From an uncultured Bacteroidales bacterium (GTDB lineage Bacteria; Bacteroidota; Bacteroidia; Bacteroidales; UBA932): a DNA stretch of 64,000 bases. This document shows, piece by piece, positions 41,638-49,806 of the stretch. The notes beneath the pieces are model-generated. The model was not told where the DNA came from, did no database searches, and saw only the letters and a list, made by a program, of their open reading frames with translations. Made by a program: the position numbers and the translations under genes. Each line of letters starts with the position of its first letter. Within the stretch, counting starts at the first letter, position 1. The DNA is taken from the NCBI GenBank assembly GCA_905233345.1, contig CAJODQ010000013.1:1-64000 (forward strand). The letters run 5' to 3'.

Positions 41638-42341
41638 TGAAAAAACACATTCCCAACCTGATGACCCTGTGCAACCTGCTTTCAGGTTGCACGGGGGTTG
41701 TCTTTGCCATGCGGGGCAATTTCCAGGCAGTGCTGGTAACCCTGATGGTTTCTGAATTATTCGATTTTTTCGACGGCTTTGCCGCCCGGGCGCTGGGCGC
41801 CTATTCCGCGATCGGCAAGGAGCTCGACTCGCTGGCCGACCTGATCAGTTTCGGGCTTTGCCCCGCCGTGTGCCTGTTCTCCTGGTATGGCATCGCGCAG
41901 CCCGACGTTCCGTTCCTGCGCTGGTTCCCCTTCGTGCTGACCGCCGCCTCGGCGCTGCGGCTGGCCAAATTCAATCTCGACACGCGCCAGAGCACGAGTT
42001 TCCTGGGCCTGGCCACTTCCGGCTGCGCCCTCCTCATCACGCCGCTCGCTGTCTACAGTTTCTACACGGACGGCTTCCTGCACACGCTCATGGGCACGGT
42101 CTGGTTCATCCCCGTGCTGACAGTGGTGTTTTCGTTCCTGCTGGTGTGTGAGCTGCCGATGTTCTCGCTCAAGAAGATGACAGGCCAACTCAAGGCCTTC
42201 ATCATCGGCAGTGTCGTGCTGGTGATCGCCTGCGTGATCCGCGAAATCAAAGGCCCCTGGTACGTCACCGTCAGCCTCTGCATCTTCCTGATTCTGACTT
42301 ATTATCTGGTCTTGAACCTCGCCACGCTAAAGAAGCGGTGA
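41637..42341 (+). CDS. pssA: CDP-diacylglycerol-serine O-phosphatidyltransferase (PS synthase)
   Basis: A 234-residue membrane enzyme that makes phosphatidylserine, the precursor of phosphatidylethanolamine. The CDP-alcohol phosphotransferase motif reads D-x2-DG-x2-AR-x8-D-x3-D in FFDGFAARALGAYSAIGKELDSLAD. It has about seven membrane segments. I use the ATG at 41637 overlapping the upstream stop; the longer frame reads out of frame through the peptidase gene. Its end overlaps the convergent cardiolipin synthase by 15 bp. Confidence 0.93.
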   Translation: MKKHIPNLMTLCNLLSGCTGVVFAMRGNFQAVLVTLMVSELFDFFDGFAARALGAYSAIGKELDSLADLISFGLCPAVCLFSWYGIAQPDVPFLRWFPFVLTAASALRLAKFNLDTRQSTSFLGLATSGCALLITPLAVYSFYTDGFLHTLMGTVWFIPVLTVVFSFLLVCELPMFSLKKMTGQLKAFIIGSVVLVIACVIREIKGPWYVTVSLCIFLILTYYLVLNLATLKKR

Positions 42342-43727
42342 GAAGAGCCGCGCCAGCGATTCCTTGAGCTTTTCCCAACGCGGCCGCGCCAGCCAGGCGT
42401 CCAGATCGACCGCGACCGACTGCGCCATATCCTGCTCAAAGATGGCCTTTTGCTGCACGGCGACGGCCGGATCGTAGCAGTAAGCGTCGATCTCGAAGTC
42501 GAGCGTGAAGCTGCGCACATCCAGATTGGTCGAACCAACCGACGCGAACGCGTCGTCCGAGACAATGGTCTTGGCGTGGAGGAAGCCCCCTTGATAGAGA
42601 TAGATCTTCACGCCCGCGGCGAGCGCTTCCTTGATATACGATTTGGAGGCCAGCCCCGTCAGCAGGCTGTCGCTGCGTTCCGGCAGCATCACCCGCACGT
42701 CGAGCCCCGACAGCGCCGCATTCTTGAGCGCCAGCATCATCGTGGACGTAGGGATGAAATACGGCGTCTGCAGATACACATACTTGCGCGCCGTACCCAG
42801 CAACTGGATCAGGCCCTGCATGGCGGCGTGCCAGGCGTCCGTGGGATTGGTCACCACCACCTGCACCGGCGTCTCCCCCACCGTCGTGCTGGCCGGAAAA
42901 TAACGCGGCTCCGCGATCAACTCGCCCGAAGAGAAGCGCCAGTCCGAGAGAAAAGCCACCTGCAACTGCGCCACAGCCGGACCTTCGATACGCAGGTGCG
43001 TATCCCGCCAAGAGCCCCACGAGAGCCCTTCACCGTAGCGCTCGGCGATGTTCATGCCACCCAAATAGCCCACACGCCCGTCCACCACGACAATCTTGCG
43101 GTGGTTGCGGAAGTTCGCATCGGGCGAAATAAAGGGGAAATTGATGGCCAGGAAGGGCTTGACTTCGATGCCGGCACCCTTGAGCTCCCGGTAGAATTCC
43201 TTCCGAAAGATATTGGCGAAATCGTCGTACTGCACGCGCACCCGCACCCCTTCGCGGGCCTTGCGGATCAACAGCTCCGCCACGCGGCGGCCCACCTTGT
43301 CGTCCTCAAACTTGAAGAATTCGAAGTGGATGTGGTCGCGGGCCTGCTCCATGTCTGCAAGCAGGTCGTCGAGCATGCTGTAGAATTGCGTGTAGATGCG
43401 CGTGGCGTTGCCCGCCAGGGGTGTCCCCTGCCCGAGCTTCCGCTGCAAGCTGTCCAGTTTAGCGTATGGATCGGGCGCTGGAGCAATATACTGCGCCTGG
43501 GATTCAGTCACGCGCTGCTGGAGCAGCAACCGCTCCGCTTCCGGCAGGAGCTGCTTCCGGACGGGCCGGTGGCCCACCAGAAAATAGAGAATCAAACCGA
43601 CGACCGGTAAAAAAACGATCACCAGCACCCACGCCAGGGTCTGGGTGGGATGCTGGTTCTCGGCGATGATGTAGATCAGGATTCCAATCAGCGCCAGCAC
43701 GAGAACGATGTTGAAAAACAAGCTCAT
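42327..43727 (-). CDS. cls: Cardiolipin synthase (phospholipase D family)
   Basis: The 466-residue protein has two N-terminal membrane segments (4-22 and 30-52) and two HKD motifs: NHRKIVVVDGRVGYLGGMN around 215-235 and HAKTIVSDDAFASVGSTN around 395-412. It joins phosphatidylglycerol molecules into cardiolipin. Next to pssA, it makes this a small phospholipid locus with convergent genes. Confidence 0.94.
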   Translation of the reverse strand: MSLFFNIVLVLALIGILIYIIAENQHPTQTLAWVLVIVFLPVVGLILYFLVGHRPVRKQLLPEAERLLLQQRVTESQAQYIAPAPDPYAKLDSLQRKLGQGTPLAGNATRIYTQFYSMLDDLLADMEQARDHIHFEFFKFEDDKVGRRVAELLIRKAREGVRVRVQYDDFANIFRKEFYRELKGAGIEVKPFLAINFPFISPDANFRNHRKIVVVDGRVGYLGGMNIAERYGEGLSWGSWRDTHLRIEGPAVAQLQVAFLSDWRFSSGELIAEPRYFPASTTVGETPVQVVVTNPTDAWHAAMQGLIQLLGTARKYVYLQTPYFIPTSTMMLALKNAALSGLDVRVMLPERSDSLLTGLASKSYIKEALAAGVKIYLYQGGFLHAKTIVSDDAFASVGSTNLDVRSFTLDFEIDAYCYDPAVAVQQKAIFEQDMAQSVAVDLDAWLARPRWEKLKESLARLFSPLL

Positions 43728-43742
43728 GCGGCCGGATCGGTG

Positions 43743-44528
43743 CTAGCGGGCCACGCGAGTGAAGACAGGAGCCTGGCCCTCGGCGGCGAGGACGTAGACC
43801 TTCATTCCGTCGGCGGTGAATACGTATTCCATGCCGCCCGGAACGGGACGAGAAGCCATTTCTTCAGCCTTGGCGCGGATCATCGGATAGCCACCGACCG
43901 CTTCGTCGAACAGGGCGGAATCTTCCTCCGTAACGGCTTTGAACGTGGAGAATTCGGGGAGGGTTTCGACCTCACCGGGCAGGAAGCCCCGCTGAACCAG
44001 GAAACGCTCGATTTCAGCCGGAGCGGCTTCCAAACGGGCGGCACGCACGCCATAGCCCGGTTCCACCTCCGCTTCGGAGAGCGTCTCGCGGATATTCTTT
44101 TCACTGCTTTCCAGGCCACCGCTTCCGAAGGTGCAGAACGGGACCACGCGCTTGCCCGTGAAATCGCAGTTGGCCAGCACGGTTGCTACCGGCTGGGCGA
44201 AGGTGCCGAACCACACGGGGAAACCCAGGAAGATGACGTCATAGTCCTGGGGATTCGCCTTGATAGGCTGAAGCTCCGGCAGGATGTCTTCGTCAAGTTC
44301 CCGCTTGCCGCGTTCGATCGTGGCCTGGAAGTCGCCGTCATACGGCACAACGGGCACGATGGCCTCGATATCCGCACCCAGCTTGGCCTGGATCGCCTCG
44401 GCGACGGCTTGGGTATTACCAGTCTGGGAATAATAGAGCACCAGCACCTTGGGAGCCTCGGGCGCCTTGTTCTTGCCGCAGGAAACGGCCATCAGCAGCA
44501 CAGCTGCCAGCAGAAGAATTCTTTTCAT
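43743..44528 (-). CDS. Lipoprotein with flavodoxin-like domain
   Basis: A 261-residue lipoprotein: the lipobox LMAVSC at about 12-17 would attach it to a membrane outside the cytoplasm. Residues 30-170 resemble flavodoxin: the FMN phosphate loop YYSQTGNTQAVA, GFPVWFGTFAQP and FCTFGSGGLESS. The C-terminal ~80 residues are an extra domain of unknown kind. Exported flavodoxin-like lipoproteins are recurrent in Bacteroidales, and their electron partner is not known. The start at 44528 is chosen to give the signal peptide. Confidence 0.82.
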   Translation of the reverse strand: MKRILLLAAVLLMAVSCGKNKAPEAPKVLVLYYSQTGNTQAVAEAIQAKLGADIEAIVPVVPYDGDFQATIERGKRELDEDILPELQPIKANPQDYDVIFLGFPVWFGTFAQPVATVLANCDFTGKRVVPFCTFGSGGLESSEKNIRETLSEAEVEPGYGVRAARLEAAPAEIERFLVQRGFLPGEVETLPEFSTFKAVTEEDSALFDEAVGGYPMIRAKAEEMASRPVPGGMEYVFTADGMKVYVLAAEGQAPVFTRVAR

Positions 44529-44553
44529 AGGGATCGTTCTGATTGTCAATACA

Positions 44554-44561
44554 CAAAGTTA
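44554..44561 (-). promoter_or_regulatory. -7 box of the flavodoxin lipoprotein promoter
   Basis: TAACTTTG on the minus strand, 25 bp before the ATG at 44528. Confidence 0.5.
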
Positions 44562-44593
44562 CAATTTTTCGCGTGTCAATGGTGCATCCTTCG

Positions 44594-44601
44594 TATATTT
44601 G
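44594..44601 (+). promoter_or_regulatory. -7 box of the cyclohexadienyl dehydratase-like gene promoter
   Basis: TATATTTG, predicting a leader of about 20 nt before the ATG at 44626. Divergent from the flavodoxin promoter. Confidence 0.55.
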
Positions 44602-44625
44602 CACCTGCAACTTGATCCATTGACC

Positions 44626-45423
44626 ATGCGCTTTGTCAAACGTTGGCTGCCGATCCTGCTGGTGGCGCTGCTCTGCGCCGCCATGCTCGTTTTCTGTGTA
44701 CACAAGAAGCCGACAGTCCGGCGCATCCAGGAGCGGGGCACGCTGCTGGTGGGCACTACGGGTGACTACCGCCCTTTGACTTACCGCGATTCCACCGGCG
44801 CCTACCACGGATTCTGCATCGAATTGGCCGGACTGATTGCCGAACGGCTGGGCGTGGACCTGACCTTCGTCCCGACCTCCTGGCCCACCTTGACCCAGGA
44901 TGTCCTGGCCGAGCCGCAAGCCTTCGACCTGGCGATGGGCGGCATCTCCATCACTGACGCCCGCTGCGAGATCATGGCCATGAGCGAAGGTTACCTGTCC
45001 AACGGCAAGACCATCCTCTGCCGCAGCGAAGACGCAGGCCGCTTCACCTCTTTGGCGGCCATTGACCAACCCGGCGTGCGCGTCATGGTCAACCCGGGCG
45101 GGCTGAACGAGCAGTTCGCGCAGCAGAATCTCTCGCAGGCCACGATCCTGGTCCATCCCAACAACGAGGAGATCCCCGCGCTGGTGGCCGCCGGCGAAGC
45201 CGACGTGATGATCACCGAGATCACCGAAGCCCCCTGGTATGTGCAGCACGAACCGTACCTCGCCGCCCCGCTCCTCGACCAGCCCTTCACCCACGGCGAG
45301 ATCGGCGTCCTGATGCGCCAAGTCCAGGACGACCTCCTGGACTTGGTCAACCGCGTCATCCGCACCGCCCGATCCGACGGCACCCTCCGCCGCCTCAGCG
45401 AGAAATACGGCTTAAGAATTTGA
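44626..45423 (+). CDS. PheC-like cyclohexadienyl/arogenate dehydratase, periplasmic
   Basis: A 265-residue protein with an N-terminal signal or anchor (8-24) and a type II periplasmic-binding fold. The blocks GTTGDYRPLTYRD, FVPTSWPTL, AMGGISIT and VNPGGLNEQFA match PheC-type cyclohexadienyl dehydratase, which converts prephenate or arogenate to phenylpyruvate or phenylalanine in the periplasm. An ABC-transporter amino-acid binding protein (SBP family 3) is the alternative; no permease genes are adjacent, which favours the enzyme. The start at 44626 follows the -7 box at 44594-44601. Confidence 0.8.
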   Translation: MRFVKRWLPILLVALLCAAMLVFCVHKKPTVRRIQERGTLLVGTTGDYRPLTYRDSTGAYHGFCIELAGLIAERLGVDLTFVPTSWPTLTQDVLAEPQAFDLAMGGISITDARCEIMAMSEGYLSNGKTILCRSEDAGRFTSLAAIDQPGVRVMVNPGGLNEQFAQQNLSQATILVHPNNEEIPALVAAGEADVMITEITEAPWYVQHEPYLAAPLLDQPFTHGEIGVLMRQVQDDLLDLVNRVIRTARSDGTLRRLSEKYGLRI

Positions 45424-45444
45424 TGATATTCTCAAAAAAATCAA

Positions 45445-45452
45445 TACCTTTG
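45445..45452 (+). promoter_or_regulatory. -7 box of the tRNA-Arg promoter
   Basis: TACCTTTG lies 18 bp before the mature 5' end of the tRNA. Confidence 0.55.
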
Positions 45453-45469
45453 CAAACCCAATCCGGGAT

Positions 45470-45543
45470 GGTTCCGTAGCTCAGCTGGATAGAGCAACAG
45501 CCTTCTAAGCTGTGGGTCTCGGGTTCGAATCCCGACGGAATCA
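45470..45543 (+). tRNA. tRNA-Arg(TCT)
   Basis: The cloverleaf folds fully. The 7-bp acceptor stem is GGTTCCG with CGGAATC (one G-U), the D-arm AGCTCAGCTGGATAGAGC and the anticodon stem ACAGC/GCTGT with loop CTTCTAA (anticodon TCT). The T-arm is TCGGG-TTCGAAT-CCCGA and the discriminator A. CCA is not encoded. The last 16 bases are repeated at 49749-49767, marking it as an integration site. Confidence 0.96.
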
Positions 45544-45546
45544 CGA
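45528..45546. repeat. Left attachment-site copy (tRNA-Arg 3' end)
   Basis: The 19-bp AATCCCGACGGAATCACGA covers the T-arm 3' half, acceptor 3' strand and 3 bases beyond. It is identical to 49749-49767. Confidence 0.75.
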
Positions 45547-45684
45547 GACGGTGAAAATCAGGAACTTGGAAAGTTCCTGATTTTTTGTATGGGAGCAGCA
45601 GGACGAGAGCTAGCTTTCGCCCTGCTGCTCCCATACAAAAAACCGGGAGTCCTGCGCGCAGGACTCCCGATTTTCACCGTCTCG
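45544..45684. repeat. 141-bp nested inverted-repeat region after tRNA-Arg
   Basis: Perfect outer arms CGAGACGGTGAAAATC (45544-45559) and their complement (45669-45684) enclose three further hairpins. They lie at 45558-45580, 45587-45636 (16-bp stem) and 45645-45668 (11-bp stem, perfect palindrome). Open frames here are side effects of the repeats, not genes. From 45685 to 45839 I see only GC-rich non-coding sequence. Confidence 0.8.
45558..45586 (+). terminator. Intrinsic terminator of tRNA-Arg
   Basis: TCAGGAAC pairs with GTTCCTGA around a 7-nt loop, followed by six T residues. Confidence 0.85.
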
Positions 45685-45839
45685 CCCCAAGAAAGATTCC
45701 AATCGGAGAATGCGCAGGCGGCTCCGCCGCCGAGCACAATCCCGACGGCAACGTGCTGGCACGATGTATCCCAGCGCGTCAGTGCCAGGTCGCGGCTGAC
45801 GCCGGATAATTTACAAAATAACAATTGAAGAATTCTTGT

Positions 45840-45847
45840 TAACTTTG
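45840..45847 (+). promoter_or_regulatory. -7 box of the flavin-reductase-like gene
   Basis: TAACTTTG, 23 bp before the ATG at 45871. Confidence 0.5.
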
Positions 45848-45870
45848 TAGATAACACTTTCTCCTGAAAC

Positions 45871-46550
45871 ATGAAACGATTCCTGATGATCCTGGCCATC
45901 CTCCTTTCCCTGATCGGCTGCAAGAAAAACGACAATCAAGACACGAAAGATATGAATACCAACGAACCCTTCAAGGAAGTCGCGGGCCGCACGAACTTCG
46001 GCCCCAAGCACGCACTGATGACCACGCCGCAGCCCTGCGTGATGATTGCCACCTGGGACAAGAACCACACCCCCGACGTGATGATGGCGGCGTGGGCTGG
46101 CCAGTATGACTACAATCAGATCGTCATCAGCCTGTCCAAGCACAAAACGACGGACAACCTGGAACTGACCGGCGCTTTCACCGTGAGCTTCGCCGACATC
46201 AACACCGTGGCCGAATCCGATTACTTCGGCCTCGTGAGCGGCAACGACGTTCCCGACAAGGTGGCTAGGGCCGGTTTCACGGTTACGCCCAGCCCGAACG
46301 TGGACGCGCCCATCATCAACGAATACCCGCTTACGCTGGAGTCAAGGTGGTGAGCTGGGGCGACGGCGTCCTGGTGGGCGAGGTCGTGAACATGAGCGCA
46401 GACGAACGCATCCTCACGGACGGCAAAGTAGACCTCGGAAAGCTCCAGCCTATCGTCTTCGACGCTGCCTCGATGTCTTACCGTTCTATCGGTGACATCG
46501 TCGGCATCGTCGGCAAGGCCTGGGGTGACGGGAAAAAGTTCACGGAATAA
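45871..46550 (+). pseudogene. Flavin-reductase-like lipoprotein, interrupted by a frameshift
   Basis: Residues 1-18 form a lipoprotein signal (LSLIGCKK), followed by an FMN-binding split-barrel of the flavin reductase family (TTPQPCVMIATWDKN, ITVSFAD-like block). The frame breaks at PLTLES near 46342. It resumes in another frame with KVVSWGDGVLVGEVVNMSADE and runs to the TAA at 46550. Restoring one G after 46342 (TC to TGC) gives a continuous LEC-KVVSW, as expected for the family, so this is a single-base deletion, real or a sequencing error. It would be about 226 residues if intact. Confidence 0.8.
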
Positions 46551-46553
46551 AGC

Positions 46554-47048
46554 ATGATGAACAACCAACCGCCATTTACCATCCGTCCGGCGCGCCCGGA
46601 CGAGGCCGGGGTCATCCTTGATTTCATCAGGAGACTGGCTGACTATGAGCAGTGTTCAGATGAGGTCGTTGCCGACGAGGCGACGCTCTATCATTCCCTG
46701 TTCGTGGAGCGCTCCGCTGAGGTCATCTTCGGCGAGGAAGACGGCGAAGTGGTCGGCTTCGCCTTGTTCTTCCACAACTTCTCCACCTTCCTGGGACGAA
46801 AGGGGCTATACCTGGAGGACCTCTTCATCCTTCCGGAAAAACGTGGACGTGGCTACGGCAAGGCGATGCTGAAATATCTGGGCGAGCTCGCCCTGGAACG
46901 CCACTGCGGCCGCATGGAATGGATCTGCCTCGACTGGAACAAGTCGGCCTTGTCGGTCTACCGCGCCATCGGTGCCGTTCCACTGGATGAGTGGACGGTG
47001 CAGCGGCTGACGGAGCCGGCGCTGAGAGAATTCGTGAAGACGAAGTGA
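46554..47048 (+). CDS. GNAT N-acetyltransferase, diamine acetyltransferase-like
   Basis: A 164-residue GNAT-fold enzyme. It starts FTIRPARPDEAG, has LEDLFILPEKRGRGYGKAML for acetyl-CoA binding (RGRGYG) and ends with WNKSALSVYRAIGA. The pattern FFHNFSTFLGRKGLYLEDL is typical of the SSAT (spermidine/spermine acetyltransferase) group, so small amines are plausible substrates. It begins 3 bp after the flavin-reductase remnant. Confidence 0.85.
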   Translation: MMNNQPPFTIRPARPDEAGVILDFIRRLADYEQCSDEVVADEATLYHSLFVERSAEVIFGEEDGEVVGFALFFHNFSTFLGRKGLYLEDLFILPEKRGRGYGKAMLKYLGELALERHCGRMEWICLDWNKSALSVYRAIGAVPLDEWTVQRLTEPALREFVKTK

Positions 47049-47070
47049 ATAGGTAGTTCATTGCAGGAAG

Positions 47071-47886
47071 ATGACCAATTATCACACCCACAGCAGTTAC
47101 TGCGACGGCAGTGCGTCGCCGCACGAGATGGTGGAGTTCGCGCTGTCTCACGGCTTCACGTCCCTTGGCTTTTCCGGTCATAGCCCGCTGCCATTCGAGA
47201 ATACGTTTTCCATCAAGGACTATGACGGGTATTGTCGTGAGATACGTTCCCTGAGTGCTGAATACGCCGGCCGCCTCGACATCCGCCTCGGTTTGGAGTT
47301 CGACTATGTCCCGGGGATGCTGGAGGACTTCGCCCCGCTGACGGAGCAGGGCCGGTTGGAATATACCATCGGCAGCGTGCACTTAATTCCAGTTCCGGGC
47401 ACAGTACCGACCTGCGCACAGGACCTCTGGTTCATCGATGGCCCCCGCTGGGAACGCTATGACGAAGGGCTCGTCCGTCTCTTCGGCGGTGACATCCGAC
47501 GTGGTGTCCGCGCATACTTCGATCAGCAGAACGAGATGCTTGTCCGCAACAGACCGACGGTCGTTGGCCATCCCGATAAGATTGTGATGCACAACAGGAA
47601 CCGCTACTTTTCAGAGGATGAAAACTGGTACCGCGACCTGGCCCTGGAAAGCATCCACCTCATCAAGGAACTCAATCTGGTTTGCGAAATCAACACCCGC
47701 GGCATTTACAAAGGTCGCCATGCTGACTACTACCCCGGCAAATGGCTGATCCGGGAAATGAAACAACTCTGTATTCCTGTCATCGTCAGCACAGATGCAC
47801 ACGCCCCGGAAGACCTTCTGCGCACGGAAGGGGCGTATGAATACCTTCAGGAAATTGGTTACAAGGATGTTTTGGATACGATATGA
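47071..47886 (+). CDS. PHP-domain histidinol-phosphatase-like phosphoesterase
   Basis: A 271-residue PHP-family protein. Metal-binding motifs are HTHSSYCDG at 5-13, a second His in SGHSPLP, Glu in LGLEFDYVPG, GSVHL, GHPD and the final STDAHAPEDL. The pattern fits HisJ/HisK-type histidinol phosphatases, which make histidinol; other phosphate esters are possible. It is 22 bp downstream of the acetyltransferase and inside the tRNA-bounded segment. Confidence 0.85.
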   Translation: MTNYHTHSSYCDGSASPHEMVEFALSHGFTSLGFSGHSPLPFENTFSIKDYDGYCREIRSLSAEYAGRLDIRLGLEFDYVPGMLEDFAPLTEQGRLEYTIGSVHLIPVPGTVPTCAQDLWFIDGPRWERYDEGLVRLFGGDIRRGVRAYFDQQNEMLVRNRPTVVGHPDKIVMHNRNRYFSEDENWYRDLALESIHLIKELNLVCEINTRGIYKGRHADYYPGKWLIREMKQLCIPVIVSTDAHAPEDLLRTEGAYEYLQEIGYKDVLDTI

Positions 47887-48282
47887 AAAAGGCCACTAAG
47901 GTAGAATAACGTAATGACTGCTACGACCTGCATCGTCGGAGATTCATATATCGCTTTGCGTTTCGGTGTCATCGGAATCGTTATTTCGGCCTAAATATAC
48001 AACATAATTGCGTTCAAAGTGTCCAAATGCGTTCAAAATCCGGAACGGCGGAAATCCATCGTTTCGTTTTTTGCCATTCAGGTCCGAAAAACGAGCGTTT
48101 CCCGAACAAAATCAAAAGGTTATGGGATTGTCCTTATTATTGTTTATATTTGTTCGGAAACCGTTCCGTATATCAATGTCCGCGAAATAAGGTTTTTCGG
48201 ATTGACCAGCAATGCATGATGAAAAAACGCGTAGCCTGGGTTGGCTGTTTTGGACAGAGTGTTTCTAGTTGCGGCTAATAAT
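47887..48282. other. AT-rich intergenic region without a supported gene
   Basis: Nearly 400 bp of lower-GC sequence. Short frames are open in all three forward frames at 48008-48278 but none has a recognisable product. A TATATTTG box at 48145-48152 has no gene directly after it. A GCGTTCAAA word is repeated twice near 48011 and 48029. It may be a degraded gene. Confidence 0.5.
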
Positions 48283-48313
48283 CCGCAAATTTTGCGGTTT
48301 ATAATCCGCAAAT
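48283..48313 (+). promoter_or_regulatory. Candidate operator of the Fic gene
   Basis: A perfect 15-nt palindrome CCGCAAATTTTGCGG (48283-48297) is followed by a further ATAATCCGCAAAT copy (48301-48313), between the possible -33 region and the -7 box. The first unit is also preceded by AATAAT. Such repeats suggest binding of a repressor or autoregulator. Confidence 0.55.
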
Positions 48314-48316
48314 GAT

Positions 48317-48324
48317 TATCTTTG
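48317..48324 (+). promoter_or_regulatory. -7 box of the Fic gene promoter
   Basis: TATCTTTG, 22 bp before the ATG at 48347; TTG at 48292-48294 is a -33 candidate within the operator palindrome. Confidence 0.6.
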
Positions 48325-48346
48325 CTGAGAATAAATTATTACGGAC

Positions 48347-49480
48347 ATGTATATTCATCAGGCGGAGGGTTGGCCTCACTTTATTTGGGATAACGGCAGG
48401 ATTGATTCGCAGCTGGCGGTGGTGAACAAGGCGGCTGGGTTTCTGGAGGGCCGGTTGTCGGCGATTGGTTTCGATGTGCAGCAGCGGGCTGCTGTGGAGG
48501 CGCTGACCCACGATATCGTGGCTTCGTCGGAAATCGAAGGGGTGATCCTCAATTCAGACCAGGTGCGTTCGTCCGTGGCCCGGAGAATGGGTGTGCAGAT
48601 CACGGGCGAGACGGAGCCCTCTCATTATATTGAAGGTGTGGTGGAGATGATGCTCGATGCTACTTCCGGATTCAAGGAGCCGCTGACGGAGAATCGCCTG
48701 TTCGGATGGCACAACTGCCTCTTCCCTACGGGGCGAAGCGGCATGTCCGTCATTGACGTGGCAAAGTATCGCAGTGCCGAGATGAAGGTCGTGTCGGGTA
48801 TGTTTGGCCGCGAGAAGGTTCACTACGAGGCTCCGGAAGCGGACCAGGTGCCTGGAGAGATGAAAGCCTTTCTGGACTGGTTCAATAGTGCTGACACGAA
48901 GGCGGACTATATCAAGTCGGCCATTGCTCATCTTTGGTTCGTGTGCATCCACCCGTTTGATGACGGCAACGGCCGCATTGGAAGGGCCATCGCCGATATG
49001 GCGCTTGCGCAGGCCGATGGAAGCCCGTTGCGGTTCTTCAGCATGTCGCGGCAGATCAACAAGGACAAGGAATCGTACTATGACGAGCTGGAGAGAACGT
49101 CGAAGGGCACGTGTGATATCACGAACTGGATAGACTGGTACCTGGCGTGTATGCTCCGCGCCATAAAAGGAGCTGACGAGATGTTGTCTTCGATTCTTGA
49201 CAAGGCTGTATTCTGGCAGACCTACTCGCAGGCGGATATCAATGAGCGCCAGAAGAAGGTGCTGAATATCTATTTGGATGGCTATATCGGCAAATTGACG
49301 GCTAAGAATTGGGCGAAGCATGCCGACGTTTCACCGGATACTGCAGTCCGCGACGTCCTGCATCTGACCGAAATCGGGGTGCTCGTTCCCCAGGAAGGCA
49401 GGGTTCGGAATATTGCTTACGGCATCAAAATTTCCGAAAACAAGACGCTTGTTCCCGGGCCGAAGGAAGGGGAGGAATAG
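48347..49480 (+). CDS. Fic-domain protein with DUF4172-like N-terminus, class II
   Basis: A 377-residue Fic protein. The catalytic motif HPFDDGNGRIGR at 202-213 is intact, so AMP transfer to target proteins is expected. The self-inhibitory motif S-x3-E-G is present at 60-65 (SSEIEG) on the N-terminal side, which defines class II Fic proteins. The N-terminal ~100 residues are the DUF4172 region; the C-terminal end looks like a winged helix (WAKHADVSPDTAVRDVLHL), so it may bind its own operator. It is cargo of the tRNA-Arg-bounded segment. Confidence 0.92.
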   Translation: MYIHQAEGWPHFIWDNGRIDSQLAVVNKAAGFLEGRLSAIGFDVQQRAAVEALTHDIVASSEIEGVILNSDQVRSSVARRMGVQITGETEPSHYIEGVVEMMLDATSGFKEPLTENRLFGWHNCLFPTGRSGMSVIDVAKYRSAEMKVVSGMFGREKVHYEAPEADQVPGEMKAFLDWFNSADTKADYIKSAIAHLWFVCIHPFDDGNGRIGRAIADMALAQADGSPLRFFSMSRQINKDKESYYDELERTSKGTCDITNWIDWYLACMLRAIKGADEMLSSILDKAVFWQTYSQADINERQKKVLNIYLDGYIGKLTAKNWAKHADVSPDTAVRDVLHLTEIGVLVPQEGRVRNIAYGIKISENKTLVPGPKEGEE

Positions 49481-49748
49481 CTTTGTCGGATTCGGCGAGT
49501 AAGTGAAGTTTGGGGTTGTGATCTCAGCGTTTTATCTTGTTTTGGCATGTCGGGAAAATTTTCAAAATTTTCCCGACAGATTTGCGGTTGACTGTTGCCG
49601 AGGTGTTGCCGAGTGTTGTTGAAGACAAAAGTCAAACAAAATGACAATTCTTCACAAAATACTGATTATTAATTGTTTATTTAAATTTGATTCGCATTGT
49701 TTCGCCTGCAATCAGCCGCAACTCAACTACAGTCAGCAACGCCTTTTT

Positions 49749-49767
49749 AATCCCGACGGAATCACGA
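49749..49767. repeat. Right attachment-site copy (tRNA-Arg 3' end duplicate)
   Basis: Identical over 19 bp to 45528-45546. The rest of the tRNA is not duplicated, as expected for site-specific integration into a tRNA 3' end. Confidence 0.75.
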
Positions 49768-49776
49768 AGTGTTGAA

Positions 49777-49806
49777 AGCCAGAAACTCAGTGAGTTTCTG
49801 GCTTTT
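49777..49806 (+). terminator. Intrinsic terminator after the right attachment copy
   Basis: AGCCAGAAACTCA pairs with TGAGTTTCTGGCT, followed by T residues. Its position 10 bp after the duplicate mirrors the terminator after the real tRNA. Confidence 0.75.

Noticed and set aside
45585-45935. Short open frames on both strands after tRNA-Arg (LLPYKKPG- and FLYGSSRAKA-type products)
   Set aside because: They are translations of the nested hairpins on both strands and share no protein-like constraint.
45548-49748. Integrase or transposase for the tRNA-bounded island
   Set aside because: None of the frames in the segment has tyrosine or serine recombinase or transposase motifs.
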